Of a stretch of DNA of 64,000 bases, positions 1 to 12,146 are shown one piece after another. This DNA comes from Phragmites australis (lineage: Eukaryota > Streptophyta > Magnoliopsida > Poales > Poaceae). The position numbers and the translations under genes are program-made. The notes under the pieces are model-generated. The model searched no databases. It was not told where the DNA came from and worked only from the letters and a program-made list of their open reading frames with translations. The DNA is taken from NCBI RefSeq assembly GCF_958298935.1, contig NC_084930.1, positions 23,348,001 through 23,412,000 on the forward strand, written 5' to 3'. Within the stretch, counting starts at the first letter, position 1. Every line of letters begins with the position of its first letter.

Positions 1-3000
1 GCATAGCTCGATGTCTCAACCATGTAGCTTATCGAATCTCCAGAAACATCATATTCTGCTCACCAGATCTACCGACAACAGAGAAAGCACAAAACAACTA
101 AGAAACAATACACCAAACAGAGACAACACATCATAAAAACACTATGATATGATAGGATATGATTTTAGAAGAATTTGGGTACAAGAACTGCTCATATCGG
201 AGTTCAGACAGAGGAGAGCAAGCTCTTAGAAGATTATATTAGGGTTTAAAAGAAAAATGAGCCAGAATATTCTCTAAAAATATTCTTGACCAATTATTTG
301 CCAAAGGAAAACCCTAACTATGGTGATTGCATGACATTGGCACGGAAGAGAATGAAGGGCTCGATGCATGCGACGATGATATGGTGGTGGCATGATAGAA
401 TTTTAGGTTCTTGCCGGATAGGACAATAACAGATTGTCTGATCAAGATTGTATGTGAGATCTTATTAAACCCTAACTGACAATTTGAACGAAGTGGAACA
501 AGGTGATGGCCAGCTATCACTGACGTCGATATCCGGCAGCAGTGAGTTGCAACAAATTGAATAGAGCATGGTGTAGAATGCGAGAAGGCAAGCTTGGTTT
601 TATGGTTTTTCTTGGTAGATGAGATCTAAGGTAGCGGCAAAACAACGATGAATGCTCCTAGGTATGGTGATGGCCATGCACAGACACAGCGAAGTAGACA
701 CACGTGTTTCTAGAGATTGGATGTGATATTCAAGAAACAATTTAAATAGAAGGTTTTGATATTTCTTAGAACATGACTTGACAAGGTAGAACATCCAGGA
801 ACTAACCAGAGTTGGAGATCAAGTGGCGGTGGCTTGGGATGGCGGTGCTACGATTGGGGCTTGCATTCCCGTTGAGATGCTGCAGATCCTGGAGTGCCCT
901 CCATAGGTTGAGCAGAAAATGTGGTTCAACACACTATGGCATGCTTTTAGGTATTGTTGAGGACAACCAGGGGCACGTCTCTATGAAGGGATTAGTGATT
1001 GGAGCTTCGGTCTTCCGGGGAACACGGCTGATGTTTCTGCTGCGCTAGACGAGAGCAGGCATTGGGCAACAGGTATTGCAACATCGAGAACGGGGGCTCT
1101 ATTGTAGATTTGGACAAACCAATTTGGGAGAATGTACACGACCAGCAGAGGCATGACTCAGCTGAAGGACTCGTGGATTGGAGTGCAAGTTTGCCGGGGA
1201 ACGCAATCTGAACCTGTGCTGCACCTGTAGACCTCCCGACTAGGGAAGTGGCATGGCGATCGTGATCCTGGTGGCTTTAGGGCTATAAAAGCTGATCTGG
1301 TTGGTTAGGGTGTGGGGAACATCTAGGGATATGTGCTGGTCAAAGGGCATGGCAATCTGAGCTATGATGGTCCGGGGAACATCGATGCCATTTGCGATGG
1401 CACGCACGTCCATGACAGCGAAGACCGTGGTAGCGCGATGATGGATCCGTGGGGATGAGGGGTTTGGCTAGGGATCACTTGGGACAACAATGAAGGGAAA
1501 GGAGGAGGGGAAGGGGCTAGTCCGCACCTTGCTACGATTGTTGGGGAGGAGGTCATCGGGCTGCCAAACGGTAGCATCGACGGCAATGTGTTGTGTTGGA
1601 GGTCTAGCTTGTGTTCCCATTGCATCGCTGCTGATCCAAGTGAGCCCTCCTATGCTCACATAGAAGAGATGAGAGGACACACGGTGACATAGGTGGCGTG
1701 GCTTGATCTTTGCTGAATCATCAGGAACGCCGATGACATCCCCAGAGTGCGTGCTAGACGAACCCGGGTGCCGGCCACGATGATGTGGCTTCTTTGTTCC
1801 TCTGGCCATGCTACTTCGAGGAGTTACGTGCACCGACCAGGGGCACACCTTGGTGAAAAATCAAGGCATTTGGCTGGGTGGATCACCAGGAATGCGGATG
1901 CCAATTGTCGACAGCATGGCGGTGAACGGCGGTGACGTCAGTGCACGAGTAGGGAAACGGTTGTGGCTGTGATTTGGGGGGAATGGGAAGGGGAAAGGGA
2001 GGATGTGGAGCTCCTATTTATAGCCTGGGTGCTGCTGGCCACAAAATGGGGAGGGGAAAAAGGCCAGAGGTGGAATATGAAACGAACGGGTGGAAAACAA
2101 AACAAACAGCTATGGTTCGAGGACGATATCTGCACCGTCTGAACACCAAATTGGACGTTTTTGGACTCTATCTTCTAGTACTCCAAAAGATCTAAAACTT
2201 TGGTATTCATTGGAATTTTTGAAAATGCCATCTTGATTTACAAAAATGCATCACAAGTTAAACTATTTGAATTCACCCTTATGTGCGCAGCACTGATCTC
2301 GAGGGCAATAACTCCTAGCTCCATTATCCAAATGGAGACTTCCATATGTTCAAATCGAAGATCTCAACGAGACCTACAACTTTGGTATGATTAAGATTTA
2401 CATTTGATGCCATCTTGAACTCTAAATTTGAGGGAGAAGACGAGACTGGCGACAAGGAGTAACTAGCAGCCGGCTTCAATTGCCATTATGGCCATTAGAG
2501 ACATTTAGAGTAGCAGTTTTTGATCTTGAGTTGAGGGGAATAAAGATTGGATTGATGTGGGGGATTGAATGAAGAAATGATGGGGGAGAGAGGGGAGGGA
2601 AAGTGCCATGGAGATGGACAGCTAAACGGCCGTGGCTGCCAGGCGAATGGACGACGTTGTTTGGAGGTGGATAGAAACGATTAGGTACATGCACATGCAA
2701 GCGAGCTGGTTTGGGCCGGCTTTAGAACACATGTGGGCCGTCTTGCTAGCAATCCAACATGATGCATGGTTGATTGCATGTTGTTGGTCTGGAGCCACAG
2801 GCTAGAGAGAAAAACATTGAGGAAAGGCACTGCACGTTGGGTTGGATAAAAAAAGATGTTAGATGAGATTGTCCACGGAGGACATTTGGATGATATGGGA
2901 AAAATGGAACAAGGATTTATCCAACCTTGAAATTCCTTAACCTATTCTAATATTTTATAAATACATTTTTCATCACAAAAACAAATTATTTTTAAAATCT

Positions 3001-3096
3001 AAAATAAATTTAGAAAAGCTTTCAAACTTCAAGAAAAATATTATTTTATTGTTTTAAAATGCTCACAACCCAAAATCGGAATTTTGGGGTGCGACA
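1..3096 (-). mobile_element. Ty3/gypsy-type LTR, partial at window edge
   Basis: Noncoding LTR of a large gypsy family, read on the minus strand. Its 5' terminus is at 3096 (minus strand TGTCGCACCCCAAAATTCC); its 3' end lies beyond the left edge. It is alignable over most of its length with 5800-8374: for example 2110-2345 and 7408-7625 share the stretch around CCAAATTGGACG and the stretch around ACTCCTAGCTCCATTATCC. The copies differ at many positions, so they come from separate insertions. A minus-strand TATA box lies at 2014-2023. The short ORFs have no domain and I do not call them genes. What lies beyond position 1 is unknown, so this could be a solo LTR or the end of a full element. Confidence 0.7.
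2014..2023 (-). promoter_or_regulatory. LTR TATA box
   Basis: Minus strand reads GGCTATAAATAGGAG, a near-ideal TATA box. It sits at the position equivalent to the TATA box of the second LTR copy at 7304-7314 and fixes the LTR orientation as minus. GC-rich leader sequence follows downstream on the minus strand. Confidence 0.6.
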
Positions 3097-3522
3097 CCTG
3101 TCGTCTCCAAGCACGAGCCTGTGACACCACCGAGAACAAGTTTGCAGTTGCATCACCCATCTTGGCTGCAGCATCGACGCTCGTTGTCATGCCATCTTTG
3201 ACAAGGTTGTTGCCTCTCCAATCAGTCACTGCACCCTATGCTTCTCATCCTCGTCACCACACCAGCTATCGCTCCAAATTAGCGCCTTCCTCCAACACCT
3301 CCTAGCCGCCATTGCCACCCTCATCGAGGCCACTGCTCCCAGTCGAGGTCCTCGAGCGGATCAACCTAACATTGTTCATTCATGTGCTTGTGTTGGTGCT
3401 TCAGACATGCATTTTCCTCCATGGTTATGATGGCTACCTTAGCAACAAATGAGCTATCATCATCTTGAGGAAATCATCAACTTGCACTGTAGCCTAAGCG
3501 TCTGTGTTGCTCACTCTATGAC

Positions 3523-3708
3523 TGTAGGGTGATGCTAAAGTATATGGTAAAGGATCTGTAAGGATTTGGTTGTTATGGTAGGGTAGGGTTAGTTTTCATT
3601 TTATCTCTAATATTGCTTGAGATTAAAGCCACCATAGACTCTATATAAAAAGCCCACGAGGCTCAATAAAATCATCAACAATTATCATAGTATATTTATC
3701 TTTCTACA
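3523..3708 (+). repeat. Possible small LTR
   Basis: A 186-bp segment begins TGTAGGGTGATG and ends ATCTTTCTACA. It contains CTATATAAAAAGCCC (about 3640-3655) and an AATAAA-like AATAAAATC, the order expected in a small copia or TRIM LTR. The flanking 5-mers (ATGAC and GTATT) do not match and no second copy is seen, so the call is weak. Confidence 0.3.
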
Positions 3709-3874
3709 GTATTATTAAGTTCTTTGCCTTGCTGTTTGCCACAACAGTCACCATGTTCTACATCGTCACTTCGTTATTTCCAGAACCACAAAAGGTTCAA
3801 AGACCTTCTCCCAAATTTCAAAGTCTTGTGCTTGAATGTCTTCAAACCTTTTGAGTTCGTAATAATGTTCCCAA

Positions 3875-3919
3875 ATTTTGTAAGTTGATGAGTTGTACCA
3901 ACTCATCAACTTACAAAAT
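3875..3919. repeat. Perfect 21-bp inverted repeat (hairpin)
   Basis: Left arm 3875-3895 and right arm 3899-3919 are exact reverse complements, separated by a 3-base loop (TAC). The arms contain GTAAGTTGATGAGTTG. No element termini flank it. Confidence 0.9.
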
Positions 3920-4898
3920 GTGAGCTTCATTGCATGGATGAGTTCACAAGACACACCTCCATAACATCCCTAAAAGAATCTCCATAAAATTCTAACCCTA
4001 GAGGCAACTCTCCCTATCTAAACCTCTCGGTTCGGTGCTACTGTTGCACTTCCTTTGTATTACCAGATCGTGAACACTCCTTGTTCAACACAAAATCATC
4101 CAATTGGCCACTTGGGCCACAATCTCCATCTGACGTCATGCACATGGGTTGAAGCGCGCCCCATCTAGGCCACATCATGCACGCTAAGATGGTGCACCCT
4201 GCTAGGGCCATGCCCTCAAGCCGTCCTCATTGTGCCCGCATGGGTCGCGCTCGACCGAGCCTTACCGCACTAGCGCTCCACCTATGAGCTAGGCCGTGCG
4301 CACCACACCCACATGGGTTGTGACATGCGCGCCCAGCCGCTCACTCTCATGGGGCATTGTGCTCTCCATCTGCGTGTCACACCCGATTTTAATGGACAAA
4401 ACCAGATGCGGCTTATGTGTGCCCAGGATGCTCAACACACATAAGGATGTTACAGGTGAAGTAATAAAAGCAATACTTTTATTAAATAAACATTTAACTC
4501 TTACGACAATTGACATATATTGTCTTCTATAAAGATATCTGCAGCGGAACAGAAGCACTGGTGCCCAACAACACCGCAGGCAACCGACCGGGAGACACGC
4601 GCCTAGAACGTCACAACCTCGTTTTAATAGTCTTCAACATCTTCACTCACTGAGCAGCAGCATATGTGTCGCATGGTGTAGGTAAAATGGCAAGTGTGAG
4701 CACATGATGTGCTCAGCAAGTGTGGGAAAAATAATGATATGTAGGCTTATATCAAGAATAGGCTCACACATGGTATATTTGCGTAAATGCGAGTAATGAA
4801 AACATATTTGAACTCAAAAGCATTAAGCAATTATTAAGTGAATGTAACCCATACAGTGCAACACCCAGCATACAAGGCTCCCCACCTTGCATACCATA

Positions 4899-5046
4899 AC
4901 CGTCTAGTACTCCCTGTACTATAACCAAAACCACAACCATCTAATACTCCCTGTACCAAAACCATAACCACAACCATCTAGTACTCTCCGTACCAGAACC
5001 ATAACCACAACCATTTAGTACTCCCTGTACCAACAAGTCCATGATC
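4899..5046. repeat. 37-bp minisatellite, 4 units
   Basis: Units start at 4899, 4936, 4973 and 5010, an exact 37-bp period. Each holds ACCATCTAGTACTCCCTGTA followed by a CCATAACCACA-type tail. It lies inside the solo LTR. Confidence 0.85.
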
Positions 5047-7303
5047 ATAACCATCTAATCATAACCGTGAGCACGACTGTTATAACAGTTTTACACTCTG
5101 CAGAGGTTGTCCAGCTTTCCCCACGAGTCAGTAAATTCCATGTTGCTGTGTTCACGAAATACTTAACACACGCTAGTGGTGTGTCGCCAAGAATCACTGA
5201 ATGACATTTTCCACTAACCAGAGACCAATCCAGTATGTGTCTGCCCACTAGGTTTCACCATCAGGCTTTACGCGAGCTAAACTCCTACCCAGAAGTCCCC
5301 TTTTGTGCTGACACAATACACACTAGATAGACTCTAATTAGTATGTCATGCCTTACCCATATCAGCCTCATGGTTGGTACGTTACTTCTTGGGTTATCGC
5401 TCTACGAACCGGTCCTTACTTAGGTTACTTGAGCAAACACTAAACCAACATCATAACCATGACAACCATCAAAATCACTTTGCTCAAGGACTAAGGTTCC
5501 ATGTTGCTAGACCATTAACACATTAACGACCATTGTTGCATATGTTCATTAGTCAAGATTATGACACTTCTCAACATCCCAAAAGCATGGCTAAGCAATC
5601 TACCCATAAAAGATACCTAACCATAAACCATTTAGGTTCCAAGGGATGATAAGGGAAAATCTAGGGAAAACCCTAACATAGATGACTACCCATCATATTG
5701 ACACTGCATGCAATTTTGTAAAACAAAATATTTAAAAACATAGGTTCAAGATGATCAAGGACACTTGCCTTTTTCCCAATACCACTCAGTGTTGTCGAAA
5801 TCTTAGTCTTGAACTCCCTTGAACTGCTCTGAAACGTTATCGACTAATCGCGTGAACTACCAACAAACAACACAAAGGAGAACAATAAGAACAACATACA
5901 AAACATGATCAAAACACTTTAAAAAACTATGGTTGGATAGGGATAATTTTAGAAACATTTAGACGCAAGAATCGCTTAAATCAGAGTTAAGATGAAAAGA
6001 GAACGGGCTTTCGAAAGATGGATTAGACTGAAAAGGAACTGCTAATTTTCCGAAACTATCTTCCTATGGGAAAGGTTTTATCGCATAATCACTGTGTCAG
6101 GCTTGACAACATCATTGTACAAGATTCAAGAAGTGTAGGGCAGACTAGACTTCACTGACTAGGCTAAGGAGAATGATGGAGCGCTGACTTGGCATGCTAT
6201 GCAAGTACCATCTTGGATTCAAGAAGGGATATGCGGAGATCTAGTCTCGACCACCTATGACGGATCAAAAAGGTCAAAGGTTGCGCTTCTAGGTTAAGGA
6301 TACTACTGGTGACTCTATGTAGCGGTGGTGGTTCGGGTTTCGTCGGACTTCAGTGGTGTTTCAGTGAAACGAGGGAAGCACAGCGTAGAACACGGAAAGA
6401 ATAACTCAGTGGTATGTTTGGTTTTAGAAGGGGTCATCCGAGGTAGCAGCAAAACAGCGATGACTGCTTCTAGGTTTGGTGGTGACCGCGAATAGATGCA
6501 GGAATGAAGACGCTCACATTCCCAGAGATTGGCTATGACATTTGAGAAAACGTTTGAACAAAGATGTTCTTATATCCCGAGAACACAATGCTACAGCATA
6601 GTTTTGGGTAGATTATCCACTGAGAGGAAGAACGATCAGCAGAGATGAGACGGGTGATGGCTGTGACGTGTTATGGTTGGCAATATCGTCCTGGTTGTGT
6701 CGCTGCACAAATAGGTATGGGCTCCTAGGGTCACGTAAAAGACTCAATGGGACACATCATGATGCGGTTGGTGCATCCATACGACTTTCGGATTGATAGG
6801 GAACGCGAATGCAAATCTGGTGTGCGCGCAGAACGCGTCCAGAAACCGAACAACAGGTATGTTGACCTTAATTACGGTGGTTTGGTTGCTCTATTGGCCG
6901 ACCTGGTTGGTGAGGGAGTGGGGAACATCATGGGACATGCACAGGTAAAAGGGCTCAGTGATTTGACCTCTGGTCGGTCGGTAACATCGATGCCAATCGG
7001 CTATAGCGCGGCTGTCCGCGACAACAACGACCGTGGTGGCGTAGATCGGGCTTTGGTCGGGGCTAGAGCTTGGCTAGGGACTTAGTATGATGCTAAAACA
7101 GTAGAAAGGGAGGAGAAGAAGGGGTCCTCACCTTGCTTTGATGGTTGAGGAAGGAGGATTCACGGAAAAGACGATATAGCGCATCATGGGCGGCGGCGAC
7201 GACGGCTCCAGTGAACGACGGCGCTCCGGCGACGCACGGACATGGCAGCAGCTATTTTTAGGGCTTGGGGGCATAGAATAGAGTTAGGAGAGGGCGTGCA
7301 AGT

Positions 7304-7314
7304 CTTATTTATAG
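7304..7314 (-). promoter_or_regulatory. TATA box of the solo LTR
   Basis: Minus strand reads CCCTATAAATAAGAC. A GC-rich leader (about 7280-7190) follows downstream on that strand, as at 2014-2023 in the first copy. Confidence 0.6.
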
Positions 7315-8554
7315 GGCTAGGGGTGGCTGGTTGAGGCGGAGTCCAAACCGAACATGAATCGGATTCGAGTTCGAGTCGGTTACGGTTTCCTTTTTCGCAG
7401 TTCTCTATTCCGAGGATGATATCTCTATCGTCCGGACTCCAAATTGGACGTTTCTTGATTCTAAATTGTAGTACTCGACATATCTACAACTTTGGTAGTC
7501 ATTGGATCTTCTGAAAATGTCATCTTGATTTTCAAAAATACACCACAAGATAACCTTTTTGAACTCGGACTTATCTGCGCAGTACTGATTTTGGGGGCCA
7601 TAACTCCTAGCTCCATTATCCAAAAGAGGACTTTCATAACTTCAAATCAAAGCTCTCGACAAGACCTACAACTTTGGTATTGTCAAGATTTGCATTTGAT
7701 GCCGTTTTGAACTCCGAAACTTCATAGGAAAATGAGGCTGTCCAAGACTCTGCGAAAATTTGCAGATTTTGTGGATCCTTTGTTGGGCCATCTAGAAGAC
7801 TTGGCTAAGGGTTTGGACTTGAGAAAGATTGAGCCCAAAGATACTTTAAGTATATCTAGGGTTTAGAAAAAAACTTTTGCAGAGAAATTTGAATAGGGTT
7901 TGAATTTGAATTGAGTTCGGAGTGAATTTAAGAGAAACAAAAAAGATGAGGTTGAACAAGAATATGAGTAGATAAGGAATTCAAATTTGGATTTGGGTAG
8001 AATTTGAGAAAGAGGAGAGATTAACTTTAAATAAGGATTTGGATAAAATTTGAATTGAGCTGGAGAAGGATTATGTATGATCAAGAATTGAATGGATGAT
8101 GAATTCAAGGATTTTGAATTCCAACCATTAAGATCCTTAACTTATTCACTACTGAGTTTTGTAAAAACCTTTTCAAAAACTTTTTCACTCAAAACGCCAA
8201 AGAGAAAAAAAAAACTCTAATGCCTGACTCCTAGCGAAACTCAGCGTGCAATGCACACAAAGTAATAACCTATGTTGATTGATTAATTAAGAAAATAGGT
8301 TTTAAACCTATTCTACTGGTGAAGCTATTCAATAATCTTGGAAATTTTAGAAATTTGAAAACCAGGGTGTTACACTGCCACCTCGGCTGATCCGCATCAT
8401 GTGTGCCACTCTACCGACTGGGACGCCAGCCAACACCGCGCCTCAGGTACAAGGTAATTCAATAAATTATATGTGCTTTTTGAAATATTGCATGGTTATC
8501 AGTTCAATGGTTTTTTAATGATTGCTAAAAAGTAATGATAATCATAAATTTGTA

Positions 8555-11500
8555 GATGGTCCAGACATGGATGTACAAGACTGCCTGTCATGGCCTAGAG
8601 TTCTTTCATGGCGTGAAGGCTTTTTTGAGGGCTACAGCGGTGTACAACAAGCCAAAAAAACAAGCATGATGGTCACTATATATTATGGTCATGCATTTAT
8701 TGCAAGAATGAGAAGCAGTTCTCAGGCATAGAGCAGATCCGTGCACACTTGTTTCACAGGGGTTTCAAGCTTGGTTATATCCGCTGGACCAAGCACGGTG
8801 AACATGAAGAGGTTGTGCATGAATAGGAAGACACAGTCGAAGAAGACAGAGGCAATGATATGGCCGCTAACAAAGATATCGATATGTCGGCATTCAAAGA
8901 TACTTTTGTTGGCAATGATGATGAGACATAGATGAAATGTTGCGCAACACGGAGGGAGACTACACCAATGATAAGCAACATGAAAAGTTCCAACGCATGA
9001 TAGAGGACTATAAACACCGGTGTTCCAGGGCTATAAGGAAGAGCACAACAAGCTACATATTATGCTAACATTACTGCAAATGAAGTCTAGCAACGGTTGG
9101 TCTGATAAGGGCTTTAACAAGTTGTTACGATTCTTGAGGGACTTGGTTCTAGAGGTCAACGAGTTGCAAAAAAACACATACCACACCAAGCAAATTGTCT
9201 GCCCGTTGGGGTTGAAAGTATGGAAAATACATGCATGTCGAAATGACTACACATTGCATTGCAACAGGGATGCAGACTTGGAAGCATGTCAAGTTTGCGG
9301 TACATCACAGTATAAGCGATGATGTAGGGGAGAAGAGTAACGATAAAAGACCCCCCGCTAAGATGGTTTGGTATTTGCCTATAATAATTTGTTTGAAGCA
9401 ATTGTTTGCCAATAAAGCAAATGCCAAGTTAGTGCGATGGTAGGCCGAAGGACACAAGAAATATGGAATGCTTAGACACCCTGTTGATGGAATGCAATGG
9501 AGGAGCTTCAATACAAAATATAAGGAATTCAAAGCTGAAGTGAGGAATATAAGATTCGAGTTGAGTACGGATGGGATGAATCCTTTCGGCAACATGAGCA
9601 ATTGTCATAGCACTTGGCCTGTGACTCTCTGTATCTACAACCTTCCATCTTGGCTATGTATGAAGCGGAGGTTCCTTATGATGCATTATCTGATGAGTGG
9701 GCCAATTCAACCTAGCAACAATATTGATGTGTGTCTCAAACTATTGCTTGAAGATCTCCTTGTACTATGGAAAGATGGCGTACAAGTGTGGGATGAATAC
9801 AAACGTAAGCATTTCACCCTACACATAATCCTGTTCAGAATGATCCAAAATTGGCATGCTCTTGCTGACCTATCGGGACAAAAATTAAAATGCAACAATG
9901 GATGTGTATAGTGCTTGGATGAAAAGTCTACATGAGTCACCGTAGGTTTCTACGCCCGGATCACCCATACCTTAGGAATAAAAGAGCTTTCAATGGGACA
10001 GTGGAGACTCGTTGAGCTTTGAAGGTTCACACTAGGGAACAAGTATATAAGATCGTAAAGAAGCTTAGAGTTGTTCTTAGAAAGGGGAAAGGCAATACAA
10101 AATACCCAGATGGAAAACTCACTCCTATGTTTAAAAAGCCATCAATTTTTTGGAACCTACCTAATTGGAAGCACTTGAATGATCCAACATGCAATTGGTA
10201 TCATGCATGTGGAGAAGAACATGTTTGACAACTTGATTGGTACCTTACTAGACATACCTAGCAAAATAAAAGATACACTCAATGATTGAAGATATGAAGG
10301 TAAGAAAAATTCTGCATCCTAAATCCCTAGGCAATGGAGAACTTCCATGGCTTGCTACACCCTAAGCAAGGAAGAGAAGATCAGCATGTGTAATTGCTTG
10401 TATGGAATCAAAGTTTCGACTGGATACTCTTCCAGCATAAAGAGATTAGTGAACAAGAAAACTTTGAAGTTAGCTGGCATGAACTCCCATGATAATCACA
10501 TGATGATGATACAATTGCATGCTATTGCAATTAGAGGTATTATGCCAGATAAGGTCCGAGACCTCATAAAGTTGTGTTTATTTTTTCAATGCAATTTCAT
10601 AGAAGGTTATCGATCCGAGAAAACTAACAAAGCTATAAGAAGATGTGGTCCATACTATATGCCAGCTTGAGAGTATTTTCCCTTCATTGTTTTTTGACGT
10701 AATGCCCTATCTAATCGTTCATATCATGCATGAGATAAAGTAGATTGGCCCCGTGTTTCTGCATCAGATATATCCTTTCAAAAGGTTCATGTCAGTTCTG
10801 AAAAAATATGTTCGTAACCGAGGTCGACCAGAAGGTTGCATGGCATAAGACTAATATTGGGTAACAGAGGTGGTCATTGAGTTCGCCATTGACTACATGG
10901 ATCTGAAAGCAATTAGTAAGCCTGTCTCTCGCCATGAGGGAAGGATAAAGGGGAAAGGACATCTAGGTCATAATGCAGTCCATACCAATAATTATGTTTC
11001 ATTCACCCAAGTACATTTTGTAGTTCTACAATAATCAGTTGTGGTGGGCCCTTATGTCAATATGCACGTGCAAATGCTACGGTCCACAAATCCAACAAAG
11101 TCAAAAGATTGGATCGCAAGAGAGCACCGAGATAATTTCAGCAGTTGGTTATGTTGACATATGATGGATAAAGATATAGAAGATGCACTATTGGAAATGT
11201 TGGCTAATGGACCGTCAACTACGATTCATACATACAAAGCATACGATATTAATGGCTATACATTTTAGCCGAGAGCACAATACAATAAAAGCACTAACCA
11301 AAATAGCGGTGTCCGTATTGATTTCTACAACTGCGATGGCAATAGAGAGACCTACTGTGAATTCATAAGGGAGATTTGGGAGCTTCAATATGGAGAATAG
11401 TTGAAGATCCCCTGTTCCGGTGCCAATGGGTCAAACTCCTTGGTGGAGTGAATATCGACAAGTACGTTATGACTACTGTCAACCTCAAACTCATCAGATA

Positions 11501-11768
11501 CAAAGAAGAACCATTCATGCTTGCCAAAGATGTTACACGAGCATTCTACGTAAAGGACACAGACCCAGCTAACAAGGAGGAGCGCTATGTGGTTCTTCAA
11601 GGAAAAAGAAAGATTGTCGGTGTTAAGGATGTCATCAACAAGGAAGACTACAATCAATTCGATGACCTACCTCCTTTCGGAGAGAATGTCGACCTACCTC
11701 TCATTAATGATGCCGAGGAACCTATCTACATACGTTGCGATCATAACGAAGCTATATTCGTTCAATGA
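8555..11768 (+). pseudogene. TNP2-type CACTA transposase, decayed copy A
   Basis: TNP2 transposase acts in the nucleus, cutting and joining CACTA ends. A first exon probably ends at about 8454 (AAG before GTAATT). The main exon opens at 8555 with MVQTWMYKTA, the start of a Transpos_assoc domain. The TNP2 core follows in broken frames: PLGLKVWKIHAC (about 9200), NIRFELSTDGMNPFG (about 9548-9592) and SNNIDVCLKLLLEDLLVLW (about 9713-9770). The DUF4218 region reads about 10340-10880, and a DUF4216-like C-terminus about 11376-11768 includes KDTDPANKEERYVVLQGKRK. Many stops and frameshifts (e.g. near 8730, 9440, 9910, 10670) leave no open frame longer than about 150 codons, so it cannot be functional. 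Confidence 0.85.
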
Positions 11769-12028
11769 AAGCAGCTTTGATGCAATAATTAATTCATGAT
11801 TTGTTGTAATTTGTATCAAGGACATGTATTAAGTAAGAATATGCTTTATTTTTTATTAAGTAAAAATCTTTAATTTTTAATAAACATATACATTGCCTAA
11901 TATAAACAAAATTGTAAAAAAAACAGAGAGCTACAACACGTAACACTGGTCGTGGTTGGCTACTAATGGTCGGAAACGTTGGTCATGGTCAAAAATGTTG
12001 GTTGTAAAAAAAAAGGGAAAACAATATC

Positions 12029-12146
12029 AGTGTCGGCTCAAGGAACAAGCGGCACTAATAGTCCAAGCATCATGTCAGCTGAGTTCTACAATCAGCACTG
12101 ATACAAGCATCAGTGCCAGTCGTAGAACCTAGCCGGCACTGATACT
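12029..12146. repeat. Subterminal repeats of CACTA A
   Basis: Inverted and direct copies of a CAGTGCCGGCT-like motif: TATCAGTGTCGGCT, GCGGCACTAATA, AATCAGCACTGAT, CATCAGTGCCAGT and GCCGGCACTGATA. The same motif class occurs at 53236-53372 and 58080-58264 in copy D. Such repeats bind the element's regulatory protein in known CACTA systems. Confidence 0.7.

Larger units (their letters stand above)
3097..4374. other. Interval between two gypsy LTRs, mostly unassigned
   Basis: GC-richer at both ends (3100-3420 and 4090-4374) and AT-rich in the middle. It holds a possible short LTR (3523-3708) and a perfect hairpin (3875-3919). No ORF has a recognisable domain. The last bases before 4375 (CTGCG) nearly repeat after the solo LTR (CTGCC at 8375). 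The GC-rich DNA at 4150-4374 was therefore probably continuous with 8375-8460, the 5' part of CACTA copy A, before the LTR inserted. Confidence 0.5.
4375..8374 (-). mobile_element. Solo gypsy LTR, 4.0 kb, near-matching TSD
   Basis: The segment starts TGTCACACCCGATTTT at 4375 and ends AAAACCAGGGTGTTACA at 8374, giving TG...CA termini and inverted ends. The flanking 5-mers are CTGCG (4370-4374) and CTGCC (8375-8379), matching at 4 of 5 bases, as expected for an old insertion. No gag or pol lies next to it, so it is a solo LTR left by LTR-LTR recombination. A minus-strand TATA box at 7304-7314 shows the orientation. It carries a 37-bp minisatellite at 4899-5046. Its 5' start (minus strand TGTAACACCCTGG) resembles the LTR at 25069, so the two belong to related families. 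Confidence 0.82.
8375..12146 (+). mobile_element. CACTA element A (En/Spm-like), truncated both ends
   Basis: A decayed CACTA element recognised by its TNP2 gene and its 3' subterminal repeats at 12029-12146. Its 5' terminus is not seen: the solo LTR at 4375-8374 lies immediately upstream, and the GC-rich DNA before 4375 may be its 5' part. Its 3' end is cut by the copia fragment beginning about 12147. The sequence after the TNP2 stop (GAAAGCAGCTTT..., TGTATCAAGGACATGTAT) is shared with copy D, so A and D are related. Confidence 0.75.

Noticed and set aside
4296..4558. Overlapping short ORFs on both strands around 4300-4550
   Set aside because: They cross the LTR boundary at 4375, so they cannot be one gene.
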